Shown: one piece after another, positions 44,615-56,262 of the stretch
How positions within the stretch are numbered: the first letter of the stretch is position 1
Layout of the letters: every line of letters begins with the position of its first letter
NCBI RefSeq assembly: GCF_032337115.1
Contig: NZ_JAVXZY010000005.1
Location: 124,001-188,000 of the forward strand
Reading direction: 5' to 3'
Length of the DNA stretch: 64,000 nt
From: Roseateles_C aquae
GTDB lineage: Bacteria > Pseudomonadota > Gammaproteobacteria > Burkholderiales > Burkholderiaceae_C
Translations under genes and position numbers: made by a program
The notes under the pieces: model-generated
Database searches by the model: none
Told to the model about the DNA's origin: nothing
The model's input: the letters and a program-made list of their open reading frames with translations, nothing else

Positions 44615-45073
44615 TCAATGCGCTTCGGCCAGATAAAGCGGCAGACGCATGGCGCAGGCCAGCGGGTGTTCAACCCCGGCATGGCGGCAGATCCAGTCAT
44701 AGAGCTGCGGCATGCGGCGGGTCGCCCTGGGAATCCAGAATACGCGTCCGTCTGTGAGTGTCAGCCTGTAGGCAGGCATCAGGCCGTACTGCTTGGCGGG
44801 TTGGCTGGCGCTGATTTCGTTCCAGGCAACGCTCCGCCTCAATCCAGATGCCGAACTCAGTCGCAGGCCCGTGCGCTCGGCCTGCACCGGCTGAAGCAGG
44901 CACGCCAGACCTGCCAGCGGCGCGATGACGGCCATCAGCAGCAATGTCGCAGGCCAGGCAAAGGGAAGATCCATCAGCCAGAACACCAGCTTGGCACTGG
45001 CAACACCGGCGATGGCGGCGGGGAACATCAGGCGCCACAGCGCGATGGGGTGGATATAGAACTTGTCTTGCAT
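44615..45073 (-). CDS. Small membrane protein of unknown function
   Basis: A 152-residue protein I do not recognise by name. Two membrane helices lie near the N-terminus (IALWRLMFPAAIAGVASAKLV, then WPATLLLMAVIAPLAGLACLL). A soluble part follows that resembles a bacterial PH-like domain: RSVAWNEISASQPAKQYGL, AYRLTLTDGRVFWIP. ATG at 45073 was chosen over the longer frame. Its start region overlaps nothing; the downstream pseudogene fragment may have been brought in beside it. Confidence 0.68.
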   Translation of the reverse strand: MQDKFYIHPIALWRLMFPAAIAGVASAKLVFWLMDLPFAWPATLLLMAVIAPLAGLACLLQPVQAERTGLRLSSASGLRRSVAWNEISASQPAKQYGLMPAYRLTLTDGRVFWIPRATRRMPQLYDWICRHAGVEHPLACAMRLPLYLAEAH

Positions 45074-45460
45074 CGGAAGGCTTGGGGACGGTCTGCCGCA
45101 GTCGGCCACGGACCGCGCCGACGCATGCTCACCTTTCTTGGGGCGCCATGCCCGCAGGCTTCGATTATCCTGCGGCGTTCAGCCCTCTCGCTGCGGCAGC
45201 CGCTGCCTTGCGCGGCATAGCCGCCAGGCCCGAGATCAAGGCCCAGTCGACCGCTTTCGCGATGGCCTTGCGCATGTTTGCGTCGCGCCTTCATCCAAGC
45301 GCAAGCATCGGGTCGCGCCGTACCGGCCGCCATGCCGTGCGAGTTCAAGCCAGTCGCTGCGGCTGGCTTTGCTCACCGCAGGGCGCTTGTCGCCATCGCA
45401 GCCGGCAGCGGTGCTTGCACGGCGCCAGCGGACATTGGGCGGGCTTGCCTGTCGGGTGTC
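45074..45460. other. Intergenic region with no recognisable gene
   Basis: About 390 bases between the small membrane protein and slyX. Short open frames exist on both strands but none has a good start site or recognisable product. It may include the promoter of the membrane protein and decayed sequence linked to the neighbouring hydroxylase fragment. Confidence 0.5.
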
Positions 45461-45691
45461 TCAGTAGTGTGGCGGCAGCTCGTCACGCAGGCTGCGAAAC
45501 GGCGCCGGGCCGCCGTCGGGGGCCTGCTGGCGCAGCTGGTAGAGCTCGCGCACCAGCACCTCGATCTGTTGCTGCTGGCGGGCAACGATCTCGTTCAGTG
45601 TTTCGATCAGGTCTTCGGCATAGCTGGCCTTGATCTCCAGATCGGTCAGGCGCTGTTCGACGGTTTGCAGGTCTGTGGGGGCGGCACTCAT
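45461..45691 (-). CDS. slyX: SlyX family protein
   Basis: A 76-residue coiled-coil protein: LQTVEQRLTDLEIKASYAED, LIETLNEIVARQQQQIEVL and the conserved C-terminal PPHY. SlyX is small, widespread and of unknown function. ATG at 45691 is preferred to the in-frame TTG at 45706. Confidence 0.93.
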   Translation of the reverse strand: MSAAPTDLQTVEQRLTDLEIKASYAEDLIETLNEIVARQQQQIEVLVRELYQLRQQAPDGGPAPFRSLRDELPPHY

Positions 45692-45728
45692 GCCTTGATT
45701 GGACAACAGTTTGCTGCGCAGCGCGGCG

Positions 45729-46301
45729 TCAGGCGATCACATGCAGCGTTTCCCCGGCCAGATGTTCAGGCGGATTCAGCAGCAGCACGCGCAGCGGCCG
45801 CGCATAGCCGGCGCTGGCCTGGCGCAGTGCGGCCACGGCCTGCGGCAATTGGGGCTGTGCGCTGGCGTCGACCAGCAGCAGCGTCGCGCGGCGTGGGTGG
45901 AATTGCTCGCAGGCCTGAGTCGCGCCGGCACGCAGCCAGCCGGCATCCCAGATCGCTGTGTCGGCGTTCGAGGGCCAGAGGCCGGCGTCCTGCAGCTTGA
46001 CGCGCACGCGCAGCGCCAGGCCGCCGAGGCGCCCCCGCGCCTGCAGCAGCAGGCTGCCGTCGAGTTCCAGCGCCAGGTGCTCGGCGAGCTGCGCCTGGCG
46101 CGGATGCGGGCCGGCCAGCCGGGCGATCGTCATCGGCTGCCGCGGCCGCGGCGCGCCGTCCTGGCGCTCGCGGGCCGCGTCGAACAGGCACCAGCGCCGC
46201 AAGGCCGCGAGCAGGGCCGCGTCCTCGCTGAGCAGCGGCGCCGCGGCGGGGCCGGGCGGCGCCATCAGCGCGCCGTCAAAGCGCTGCAGCAGTCCGCTCA
46301 T
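45729..46301 (-). CDS. Protein of unknown function coupled to the molybdenum hydroxylase
   Basis: A 190-residue soluble protein with no motif I can name. It is rich in Ala, Leu and Arg and contains LLEDAALLAALRRWCLFDAARE-like helical stretches followed by beta segments (GSLLLQARGRLGGLALRVRV, ATLLLVDASAQP). Its ATG overlaps the stop of the large subunit (ATGA at 46298-46301), so it is probably translated with the enzyme. Maturation or accessory function is possible, but it does not look like the XdhC or MocA insertion factors. Confidence 0.7.
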   Translation of the reverse strand: MSGLLQRFDGALMAPPGPAAAPLLSEDAALLAALRRWCLFDAARERQDGAPRPRQPMTIARLAGPHPRQAQLAEHLALELDGSLLLQARGRLGGLALRVRVKLQDAGLWPSNADTAIWDAGWLRAGATQACEQFHPRRATLLLVDASAQPQLPQAVAALRQASAGYARPLRVLLLNPPEHLAGETLHVIA

Positions 46302-48592
46302 GTCCAGCTCAGATCAGAGCGCGACAAGGGCAGCTGGCGCACCCGCTTGCCGGTGGCGGCAAAGATCGCGTTGCAGACGGCCGGCGCCAGCGGCGGCAGT
46401 GCCGGTTCACCGAGGCCGGTGACGGGCTGATCGCTCTTCAGGAAATGGACATCGATGCGCACGTTCGCGTCCGGCATGCGCAGCATCGGGTACTCGCCGA
46501 AATTGCTCTGCACGATGCGGCCGCGCTGGATGTCCAGCTCGGCATGCATCAGCGTCGAGAGGCCATCGAGCACCGAGCCCTGCACCTGGTTCTCGGCGCC
46601 GCTGAGATTGACGATTTGCGCACCGATATCGGAGACGACGACAACGCGCTCCACCTTCAGCTCGCCGGCCTTGGACACCGTCACCTCGGCCACCTCGGCG
46701 ATGTAGCCGCGGTGGCTGAAGTGAAAGGCGATGCCCTGGCCGCGGCCGCGCGGGAACTTCTTCTTGCCCCAATCGGCCTTCGCCGCCGCCTCGCGCAGCA
46801 CGGCCTTCATGCGGCCGACGTTGTAGGGCTGGCCGCGCTCGCCGGTGCCGGGCACGATGTCGCGTTCGCCGAGCAGCTCCAGGCGGAATTCCAGCGGGTC
46901 GCGGCCGGCCGCATGGGCCAGCTCGTCGATGAAGCTGTGAAAGACCCAGGCAAATACATTGCTACCCGGTGCGCGCCAGGGGCCCATCGGAATGCCGCAC
47001 TCCATCGGCGTCTGTTCGAGCAGGCAGTTGGCGGCCCAGCGGCCCGGGAATTCGTCGCCCGAGAGGCTGGCGCCGCTGCCCGGCTGCAACACCGATTTGC
47101 CTTCGCGTTGCACCCGGTTGGCAAAGGTGACGAAGTGGTTGTGCCAGGCCAGCAGCTTGCCCTTGTCGTCGACCCCGCCGCGCAGGTAGTGGAAGCCGCC
47201 GGCACGGTAGTGGTCGTGGCGGAGATCGTCTTCGCGGGTCCAGGTGAGCTTGACCGGCGCGGCTATGCCCAGGCCTTGCAGCCGCTGCGCGATGGCCGCG
47301 GCCTCGACGATGAAGTCGGAGCTGAGCCGCCGGCCGAAGCCGCCGCCGCTGCGGGTGATGTGCAGCGTGATCCGCTCCTTGGCCAGGCCCAGGGTGTTGG
47401 CGACCAGGTTCTGGCCCGAGGCCGGGTTTTGCGTCGGTGCCCACAGCTCCAGCCGCGGCTGGCCCTGCTCGACAAGCCACCAGGCCGTGCAGTTCTGCGG
47501 CTCGATGCTGGCGTGCGAGATGAAGGGGTAGCGGTAGGCGGCCGTCACGGTCTTGGCCGCGCGGGCCAGCGCGGCGTCGACATCGCCATCGCGGCGCAGC
47601 ACCGTGGTCGCGGCCGGGTCGCGCGCCTGGGTGGCGAGCGCCTCGGCACGGGTGCTGAACTCGTCCCAGCTTTGTTTGGCAACCTCGCCCTCGTCCCAGC
47701 GCACTTTCAAGAGGCGCCGGGCGCTGATCGCCGCCCAGGTGTTCTCGGCGACGATGGCCACGCCGGGCACCAGTCCGTTCAGATTGGCGGTGCCCTCGAT
47801 GATGAAGGCGGCACGTACGCCGGGCAGGGCCTTGACGACGTCCAGATTCGCTTCAAGCACCTTGCCGCCAAAGGCCGGGCATTTCTCGTAGACGGCGTAG
47901 AGCAGGCCCGGCAATTGCACATCGATGCCGAACAGCGGCTTGCCGCTGACGACAGCCGCGTTGTCGACGCCGGGGATGCGCTTGCCCAGCAGCTGGTAGT
48001 CCTTGGGGTCCTTGAGTTTCACCTGATCGGCGGGCGGCAGCGGCAGCGTCGACGCACGGCCCGCCAACTGGCCATAGCTGAGCCGGCGCTGCGTGGGCAG
48101 ATGGGTGACGGCCGAATCGGCGGCACGGCAGTCGTCCACACTGACCTGCCAGATCGCGGCGGCGGCCTGGGTCAGCAGCGTGCGGGCGGTGGCGCCCAGG
48201 CGCAGGAAGTCGTTGTAGTTGTTGGGCGTCGAGGTCGAGCCGCCGGCGCTCTGGTTGCCGTAGGCCGGGTCCAGATCACCCTGGACGATGCGCACATCGC
48301 GCCAGTTCACGCCCAGCTCCTCGGCGATCACCATGGGCAGCGAGGTCTTGATGCCCTGGCCGATCTCGGGTTGCTTGGAGATCAGCGTCACCGAGCCGTC
48401 CGGCTTGATGCTGATGAAGGCGCTGGGCTTGAAGCTGAGTTCGCCGCTGGCGGGTGTGGCGATGGCGGCCGGGCCTTGGGCCAGACTTGGAGCGCTCAGG
48501 CCCAGCAGCAGGCCGCCACCGGCCAGTGCGGACTGGCGGAGGAAACTGCGGCGATCCAGGCCGACCCTGTCGAGCTTGCGCGGCGCGTTCAT
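46298..48592 (-). CDS. Xanthine-dehydrogenase-family molybdopterin-binding subunit (IorB-like)
   Basis: A 764-residue exported molybdoenzyme large subunit. The Tat signal is LDRRSFLRQSALAGGG near the N-terminus. Family blocks include PEIGQGIKTSLPMVIAEELG, GNQSAGGSTST, GGGFGRRLSSDF and PWRAPGSNVFAW, and the C-terminal GEPALPPLAPAVCNAIFAA holds the catalytic Glu. The closest described type is isoquinoline 1-oxidoreductase or a periplasmic aldehyde oxidoreductase, which oxidise N-heterocycles or aldehydes in the periplasm. ATG at 48592 was chosen to keep the Tat signal and the 4-nt overlap with the small subunit. No FAD subunit gene is present, consistent with the two-subunit type that passes electrons to a cytochrome. 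Confidence 0.93.
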   Translation of the reverse strand: MNAPRKLDRVGLDRRSFLRQSALAGGGLLLGLSAPSLAQGPAAIATPASGELSFKPSAFISIKPDGSVTLISKQPEIGQGIKTSLPMVIAEELGVNWRDVRIVQGDLDPAYGNQSAGGSTSTPNNYNDFLRLGATARTLLTQAAAAIWQVSVDDCRAADSAVTHLPTQRRLSYGQLAGRASTLPLPPADQVKLKDPKDYQLLGKRIPGVDNAAVVSGKPLFGIDVQLPGLLYAVYEKCPAFGGKVLEANLDVVKALPGVRAAFIIEGTANLNGLVPGVAIVAENTWAAISARRLLKVRWDEGEVAKQSWDEFSTRAEALATQARDPAATTVLRRDGDVDAALARAAKTVTAAYRYPFISHASIEPQNCTAWWLVEQGQPRLELWAPTQNPASGQNLVANTLGLAKERITLHITRSGGGFGRRLSSDFIVEAAAIAQRLQGLGIAAPVKLTWTREDDLRHDHYRAGGFHYLRGGVDDKGKLLAWHNHFVTFANRVQREGKSVLQPGSGASLSGDEFPGRWAANCLLEQTPMECGIPMGPWRAPGSNVFAWVFHSFIDELAHAAGRDPLEFRLELLGERDIVPGTGERGQPYNVGRMKAVLREAAAKADWGKKKFPRGRGQGIAFHFSHRGYIAEVAEVTVSKAGELKVERVVVVSDIGAQIVNLSGAENQVQGSVLDGLSTLMHAELDIQRGRIVQSNFGEYPMLRMPDANVRIDVHFLKSDQPVTGLGEPALPPLAPAVCNAIFAATGKRVRQLPLSRSDLSWT

Positions 48593-49110
48593 GGCTGGCC
48601 TTTCTTTGCGGGCGCCGGCTTGCGCTGGCCACTGCCTTTGGCGGGTAGCGCGACAGCTATCTCGGCAGCGCGGTGGATGCCGGCGCGGATGCGGATATAG
48701 GTGGCGCAGCGGCACAGGTGGCCGGCCATGGCGCCGTCGATATCGGCATCGCTGGGCCGCGGGTTCTCCTTCAGCAGCGCCGCGGCCGTCATGATCTGGC
48801 CGGCCTGGCAGTAGCCGCATTGCGGCACGTCCAGTTCCTGCCAGGCCTGCTGCAGCGGGTGGGCATGCTGGGCGTCCAGGCCTTCGATGGTCAGCACCTT
48901 CTTCTTGCCGACGCTGGCCACCGGCGTCAGGCAGGAGCGGGTCGGCACGCCATTGAGCTGCACCGTGCAGGCGCCGCACTGGCCGACGCCGCAGCCGTAC
49001 TTGGTGCCCAGCAGCTGCAGCTGATCGCGCAGCACCCACAGCAGCGGCGTATCGGGCGCAGCGTCAACGGCGGTGGTGCGGCCGTTGATGTCGAGTGAAT
49101 AGTGGCTCAT
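48589..49110 (-). CDS. (2Fe-2S)-binding subunit of the molybdenum hydroxylase (IorA-like)
   Basis: A 173-residue iron-sulphur protein. The plant-type 2Fe-2S site is YGCGVGQCGACTV with a fourth Cys in RSCLTPV, and the second 2Fe-2S site is PQCGYCQAGQIM with HLCRCATY. Electrons move from the molybdenum centre through both clusters. The C-terminal tail is Lys/Pro rich. It overlaps the large subunit by 4 nt and has no signal of its own, as expected if it is carried out by the Tat signal of the large subunit. Confidence 0.95.
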   Translation of the reverse strand: MSHYSLDINGRTTAVDAAPDTPLLWVLRDQLQLLGTKYGCGVGQCGACTVQLNGVPTRSCLTPVASVGKKKVLTIEGLDAQHAHPLQQAWQELDVPQCGYCQAGQIMTAAALLKENPRPSDADIDGAMAGHLCRCATYIRIRAGIHRAAEIAVALPAKGSGQRKPAPAKKGQP

Positions 49111-49216
49111 GGCGGACGGCTCTCCTGCAAAGCGGCGGCAGCGAGCATAGCAAGCAGGGGCAGCCGTCGCTTGCGCTGAATTTGCAGTTGCTTGGGTCGC
49201 CTTATGCGCGGCGCAT

Positions 49217-49489
49217 TCAGCGCTGGCGTCGCTCTTCGCGCAGCATGAACAGATAGAGGCTCTCGACCTTCTCGCGCGCCCAGGGCGTCTTGCGCAGCAT
49301 CTTCAGGCTGGAGTTGATGCTGGGCTCGATGGCAAAGCAGCGCAAGGGAATCAGCTCGGCCAGCCGGCGCCAGCCATAGGCCTCGACCAGCGCCTCCAGG
49401 ATGCGCTGCAGCGTCATGCCGTGCAGCGGATTGCGCGGCTGCTCGGGCGGCAGCTCACCGTCGGGCTGTTCGGTGTTGTCGCTGTTCAT
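49217..49489 (-). CDS. VF530 family (DUF2132) small DNA-binding-like protein
   Basis: A 90-residue protein. The conserved core is LHGMTLQRILEALVEAYGW, then NSSLKMLRKTPWAREKVE, as in VF530 proteins. The fold resembles DNA-binding domains but the role is unknown. Its start overlaps the stop of the preceding gene by four bases. Confidence 0.9.
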   Translation of the reverse strand: MNSDNTEQPDGELPPEQPRNPLHGMTLQRILEALVEAYGWRRLAELIPLRCFAIEPSINSSLKMLRKTPWAREKVESLYLFMLREERRQR

Positions 49490-49980
49490 CGCGCACGCTC
49501 GAAGCCGGACTCGACCCAGGCCGCCGCGCTGGCCGTGCTGAGCTTGAAATGCACCGCCACGCGCAGCTCGGCCAGGCGCTCGCCTGAGGCATCCTCGGCG
49601 CTGAGCAGGGCATAGGGCTCATCGTCGTCGGGCACGATGTCCAGGCAGATGCGCAGGTTGTCGCCGGCCTCGGTCTGCAGCTGCAGCTCCTTGTGCAGCC
49701 GCGCGTACTCGGCCTGCTCGTGGCGGCGAATCACCTCGCTGGCGGTTTTGACCAGGGTGTTGAAGGCGTTGACATCGAGCGGTTTGGGGTTCTTCTTGTC
49801 GCGGCCCATGGTCCAGGGGCCGACCAGGGCCGGCTCGCTCTCGCCGGCCTTGTACATGGCGACGGCCCAGCCCTCGTCGTCCTCGTTCTTGATGACCTGG
49901 GCGGTCCAGCCGCGGTCGCGCCAGAGGCGTGGCTCGTTGATGGCGGCGTCGGGGTCTTGCTGCAATTCGGTGTGACTCAT
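49486..49980 (-). CDS. Conserved hypothetical protein, 164 residues
   Basis: A soluble acidic protein of unknown function starting MSHTELQQDPDAA. Recognisable stretches are WRDRGWTAQVIKNEDDEGWA, ALVGPWTMGRDKKNPKPLD and the Arg/His-rich helix SEVIRRHEQAEYARLHK. It has no signal or membrane helix. Its stop overlaps the VF530 start (ATGA), so the two are translated together. ATG at 49980 was chosen because the frame upstream runs into the divergent hydrolase promoter. Confidence 0.8.
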   Translation of the reverse strand: MSHTELQQDPDAAINEPRLWRDRGWTAQVIKNEDDEGWAVAMYKAGESEPALVGPWTMGRDKKNPKPLDVNAFNTLVKTASEVIRRHEQAEYARLHKELQLQTEAGDNLRICLDIVPDDDEPYALLSAEDASGERLAELRVAVHFKLSTASAAAWVESGFERAR

Positions 49981-50040
49981 GGCGACAGTGTAGGCAGTGG
50001 CTAGGATCGCGGCTTTTGCGAGCACCATGAAGGCCTGGAT

Positions 50041-51453
50041 ATGCGGATGTGGCGAGGGGTTCTGAGTCTGGGCTGCGGCCTGTTGTTGGGCGCGAGCATG
50101 GCGCCGCTGTTCGCCGCCGAGGCACCGGCGATGGCCCCAGCTGTTGCAGCGCCGCCCGCGGCCGCGGCGTCGGCAGCCGCCGGCATGGACGCCTTGCGCC
50201 AGGAGGTCAATCAACGCAGCCAGGCCCTGGTGCAGCAAGGTTTCAATCTGACCGTGACCCTGGGCATCAAGGGCCAGGGCGCCGCCCCCTTGCGGCTCGG
50301 TCTGCTGCTGCCGCCCCATGCGGCCGAGCGGCGGCTGAGCTTGTGGCTGGCGGTGCAGGGCGGTGAGGCGCGGGCCACCTTGCGCAGCACCACGCCCAGC
50401 GCGCCGGCGCTGCTGAGCTTCGTCGCGCGCCAGGGCGAAACAACGCTGCAGCGCCAGCTGCCGCCCGGTGCCTATGAGCTTGAACTGGATGGCGGCGCCA
50501 GCGCGGGCGGCTATGCCTTGCTGGGCGTCAAGGGCCCGGCGCTGCTGCCGCCCAAGCTGGATGCGGCGCGCACGCGCGAGATTGCCGCAGCGCCATCGCA
50601 AGGATTCCACTGGCCCTATTACCTCTACCTGCCGCAGCAGATCCGTTCGCCGCATCTGCTGGTGGTGCCTAACAACAGCGGCTTTGTCAGCGATGACGTG
50701 GGCTTGCTGCGTGCCGCGGCCGCGGGCGAGCTGAACCGCCAGGCGGCGCTGGCCGAGCAGCTTGGCGTGCCCCTCTTGGTGCCCAGCTTCCCGCGCCCGG
50801 CCGACCCCGACAACGCAGCCGCCGAGAACCTCTATCTGCACGCGCTCAGCCGCGCCGCCATGCTGAGCCAGGTGCCGCGCTGGCAGCGGGTGGACCGCCA
50901 GCTGCTGGCGATGATCGACGATGCCCGCGAGCGCCTCAAACAGCAGGGAACCGTGATCCAGCCGCGGGTGCTGATGTCGGGTTTCTCGGCCTCGGGCTCC
51001 TTCGTCAACCGCTTTGCCTTCCTGCATCCGGAGCGGGTGCTGGCGCTGGCCAGCGGTTCACCGGGCGGCTGGCCGCTGGCGCCGGTGGCGAGCGTTGACA
51101 GTGTGACGCTGAACTATCCGGTTGGCACTGCCGATCTCGACAAGATCAGCGGTGCTGCCGCCAAGCCCGCGGCGCTGAAGGCGGTGGCCAGCTTCATCTA
51201 TATGGGCCAAGAGGACGAGAACGACGCCGTGGTCTACCGCGACAGCTTCAGCGCTGCCGATGAACAGCTGATCTTCGAGCACTTCGGCCGCACGCCGCTG
51301 GCGCGCTGGCAGCGCATCGCGAAGCTCTATGCCGAGCAGGGCCTGAATGCGCGCTTCCAGCTCTACGCAGGCGCGGCGCACAGCGTCACGCCACAGATGC
51401 AGGCCGATATCGCGGCCTTCTTCGCCGAACAGCTGGCGGCTGTGCCGCGCTGA
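50041..51453 (+). CDS. Exported alpha/beta-hydrolase-fold protein
   Basis: A 470-residue exported protein. A signal peptide (LSLGCGLLLGASMAPLFAAEA) is followed by an Ala-rich stretch and an N-terminal beta-sandwich-like region. The hydrolase part has the nucleophile motif GFSASGSFVNRF (G-x-S-x-S-G, near residue 322) and FYAGAAHSV-like His region near the C-terminus (LYAGAAHSVTPQ). LLVVPNNSGFVSDD is a typical oxyanion-side strand. The substrate is unknown; poly-ester or short-ester hydrolysis is possible. It is divergent from the 164-residue gene. Confidence 0.82.
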   Translation: MRMWRGVLSLGCGLLLGASMAPLFAAEAPAMAPAVAAPPAAAASAAAGMDALRQEVNQRSQALVQQGFNLTVTLGIKGQGAAPLRLGLLLPPHAAERRLSLWLAVQGGEARATLRSTTPSAPALLSFVARQGETTLQRQLPPGAYELELDGGASAGGYALLGVKGPALLPPKLDAARTREIAAAPSQGFHWPYYLYLPQQIRSPHLLVVPNNSGFVSDDVGLLRAAAAGELNRQAALAEQLGVPLLVPSFPRPADPDNAAAENLYLHALSRAAMLSQVPRWQRVDRQLLAMIDDARERLKQQGTVIQPRVLMSGFSASGSFVNRFAFLHPERVLALASGSPGGWPLAPVASVDSVTLNYPVGTADLDKISGAAAKPAALKAVASFIYMGQEDENDAVVYRDSFSAADEQLIFEHFGRTPLARWQRIAKLYAEQGLNARFQLYAGAAHSVTPQMQADIAAFFAEQLAAVPR

Positions 51454-51485
51454 ATCGAGGCTTGCGGCGCGGTGCCGTGTTGGGC

Positions 51486-52034
51486 TCAGGCCGGCGCGGC
51501 CAGGCGGCGCGCCCGGGCGGCCTCGTCGGCGGCCTGCTGGCGTTTGGCGGCCGGGTAGATCAGGCTTTCCTCCAGCGAGACATGCTCGTGGTAGAGCGTG
51601 GTGAAGACCTCCAGCGCGTGGCGCAGGCTGTCCAGATCGACGCCGACATGGCCCTCGGCCAGATCGGCCAGCATGGGCCCCAGTTCCAGCCAGTCTTCCT
51701 CCAGCCAGCCGTGATCCTGTTGCAGGCGCTGCACCTGGTGCACCAGCGTGGCGTCACTGCTTTGCAGCAGCTGTGGGAACACCCGTGCCTCTTCCTCGGC
51801 ATGGTGCTGACGGGCGTTCTCGTTGAAGAACTTCAGCGCCTGGCGGGCGATGGCGCGGTCGACCTCGGGGATCTCGTAGCCGTTCAGATCGGCCAGCAGC
51901 TGCTGCAGCCAGGTCAGCTGCAGCATCAGCTCGCGATGGGTGTCGTCGAGGATGGCAAAGCGGTCGACCAGTTCGACGGCTTCGCGGGTTTCGCGCGGCG
52001 GGCGTGGCGAACCTTTGACTCGGGCAGCGGACAT
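51486..52034 (-). CDS. Hemerythrin-domain protein
   Basis: A 182-residue four-helix-bundle protein. The di-iron ligands are visible in ILDDTHRELM, RQHHAEEEARVFPQL, LQQDHGWLEEDW and YHEHVSLEESLIYP. These proteins bind O2 or NO or store iron, often in stress responses. It is single, convergent with the hydrolase gene and 33 bp from it. Confidence 0.9.
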   Translation of the reverse strand: MSAARVKGSPRPPRETREAVELVDRFAILDDTHRELMLQLTWLQQLLADLNGYEIPEVDRAIARQALKFFNENARQHHAEEEARVFPQLLQSSDATLVHQVQRLQQDHGWLEEDWLELGPMLADLAEGHVGVDLDSLRHALEVFTTLYHEHVSLEESLIYPAAKRQQAADEAARARRLAAPA

Positions 52035-52142
52035 GATGGCCTCCGGGAAGCAGCGACGCCGGGCGCGGGATGCGCCCTGCAGTCAATTCTTCGCCTTTGG
52101 CTGCCGCGGGCCTTGCGCCAGGTCAAGCGCTGGCGGCGGTGA

Positions 52143-52739
52143 TCAGTCGCGGCCGGCGCGGCGGCGCAGCGCGCCCGCACCGAACAGCGCGAGGCCCGCG
52201 AGCAGCAGGGCGCTGGCGCCCGGTTCCGGAACGGCGCTGGTGACGTTCAGGCGATTGACGCCCCAGCCTTCATCGCCCAGGCCTTGGAAGCCGGCGCGGG
52301 CCGTGCCCTCGAAGCTGTTCGGGCTTTCGTAGGCAATCTCCAGGGTGTTGCTGCCGGCCAGCAGATTCAGCGGCAAGCTGATGTCGAGCTTCTGGCCGCT
52401 CTTGCTGATGCTGGCGCCATAGGGATTGCTGAGCACGCGGTCGATGCCGCCGCCGCCGAGGTCCCAGCTGCCGGTCAGCACTTCCTGGCCATTCAGGCGC
52501 ACATGCAGCACATCGATCCAGTAGTTGTCGCCGTCCAGCGTGGCATAGCCGGCCAGTTGCAGATCGAGCAGGCCGGCACCGGCGCTGGCCGTGAAGCTGG
52601 CATTGACGCTGCTGTTGGTGAGCAGCGCGCCGGTGGCGCTGCCGCTGTAGACGGTGGCGGCGCTGGCGGCCGTGCCGAAGGCAAGCAGGCCGGCGGACAA
52701 GGCCGCCATCAGCGCGGGGCGCAGGGAGAAATGGTGCAT
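52143..52739 (-). CDS. PEP-CTERM sorting-domain protein, second in the window
   Basis: A 198-residue exported protein. The N-terminal signal is RPALMAALSAGLLAFGTAASA. The sort signal at the C-terminus is VPEPGASAL, a hydrophobic helix (LLLAGLALFGAGA) and LRRRAGRD. The body is beta-rich with Gly/Ser/Asn patches (LDLQLAGYATLDGDNYW), compatible with a carbohydrate-binding-like domain. It would be processed by exosortase. Confidence 0.9.
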   Translation of the reverse strand: MHHFSLRPALMAALSAGLLAFGTAASAATVYSGSATGALLTNSSVNASFTASAGAGLLDLQLAGYATLDGDNYWIDVLHVRLNGQEVLTGSWDLGGGGIDRVLSNPYGASISKSGQKLDISLPLNLLAGSNTLEIAYESPNSFEGTARAGFQGLGDEGWGVNRLNVTSAVPEPGASALLLAGLALFGAGALRRRAGRD

Positions 52740-52869
52740 GGGGATTCCTGTTGTCGGGGCCGCGGCCGTGATCGGGAAGGGCGAGGCGCGTGCGGCAGGC
52801 GCAGCGCCGCGATGCTAGGCGCCATCGGGGTGCGCGGCTGTGAGCGCTTGTGTCGACATGTGTCCGCGC

Positions 52870-56258
<3,389 letters not shown>

Positions 56259-56262
<4 letters not shown>

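Noticed and set aside
44254..44700. 148-codon frame as an intact protein gene
   Set aside because: Its middle is a fragment of a molybdenum hydroxylase, while its start overlaps the 3' end of another gene and its end is low complexity.
45063..45460. Short open frames between the small membrane protein and slyX
   Set aside because: No ribosome-binding site, no motif and Arg/Ala-rich composition typical of chance frames.
46445..48700. Open frame of 751 codons on the plus strand
   Set aside because: Antisense shadow of the molybdenum hydroxylase large subunit, whose motifs are unmistakable on the minus strand.
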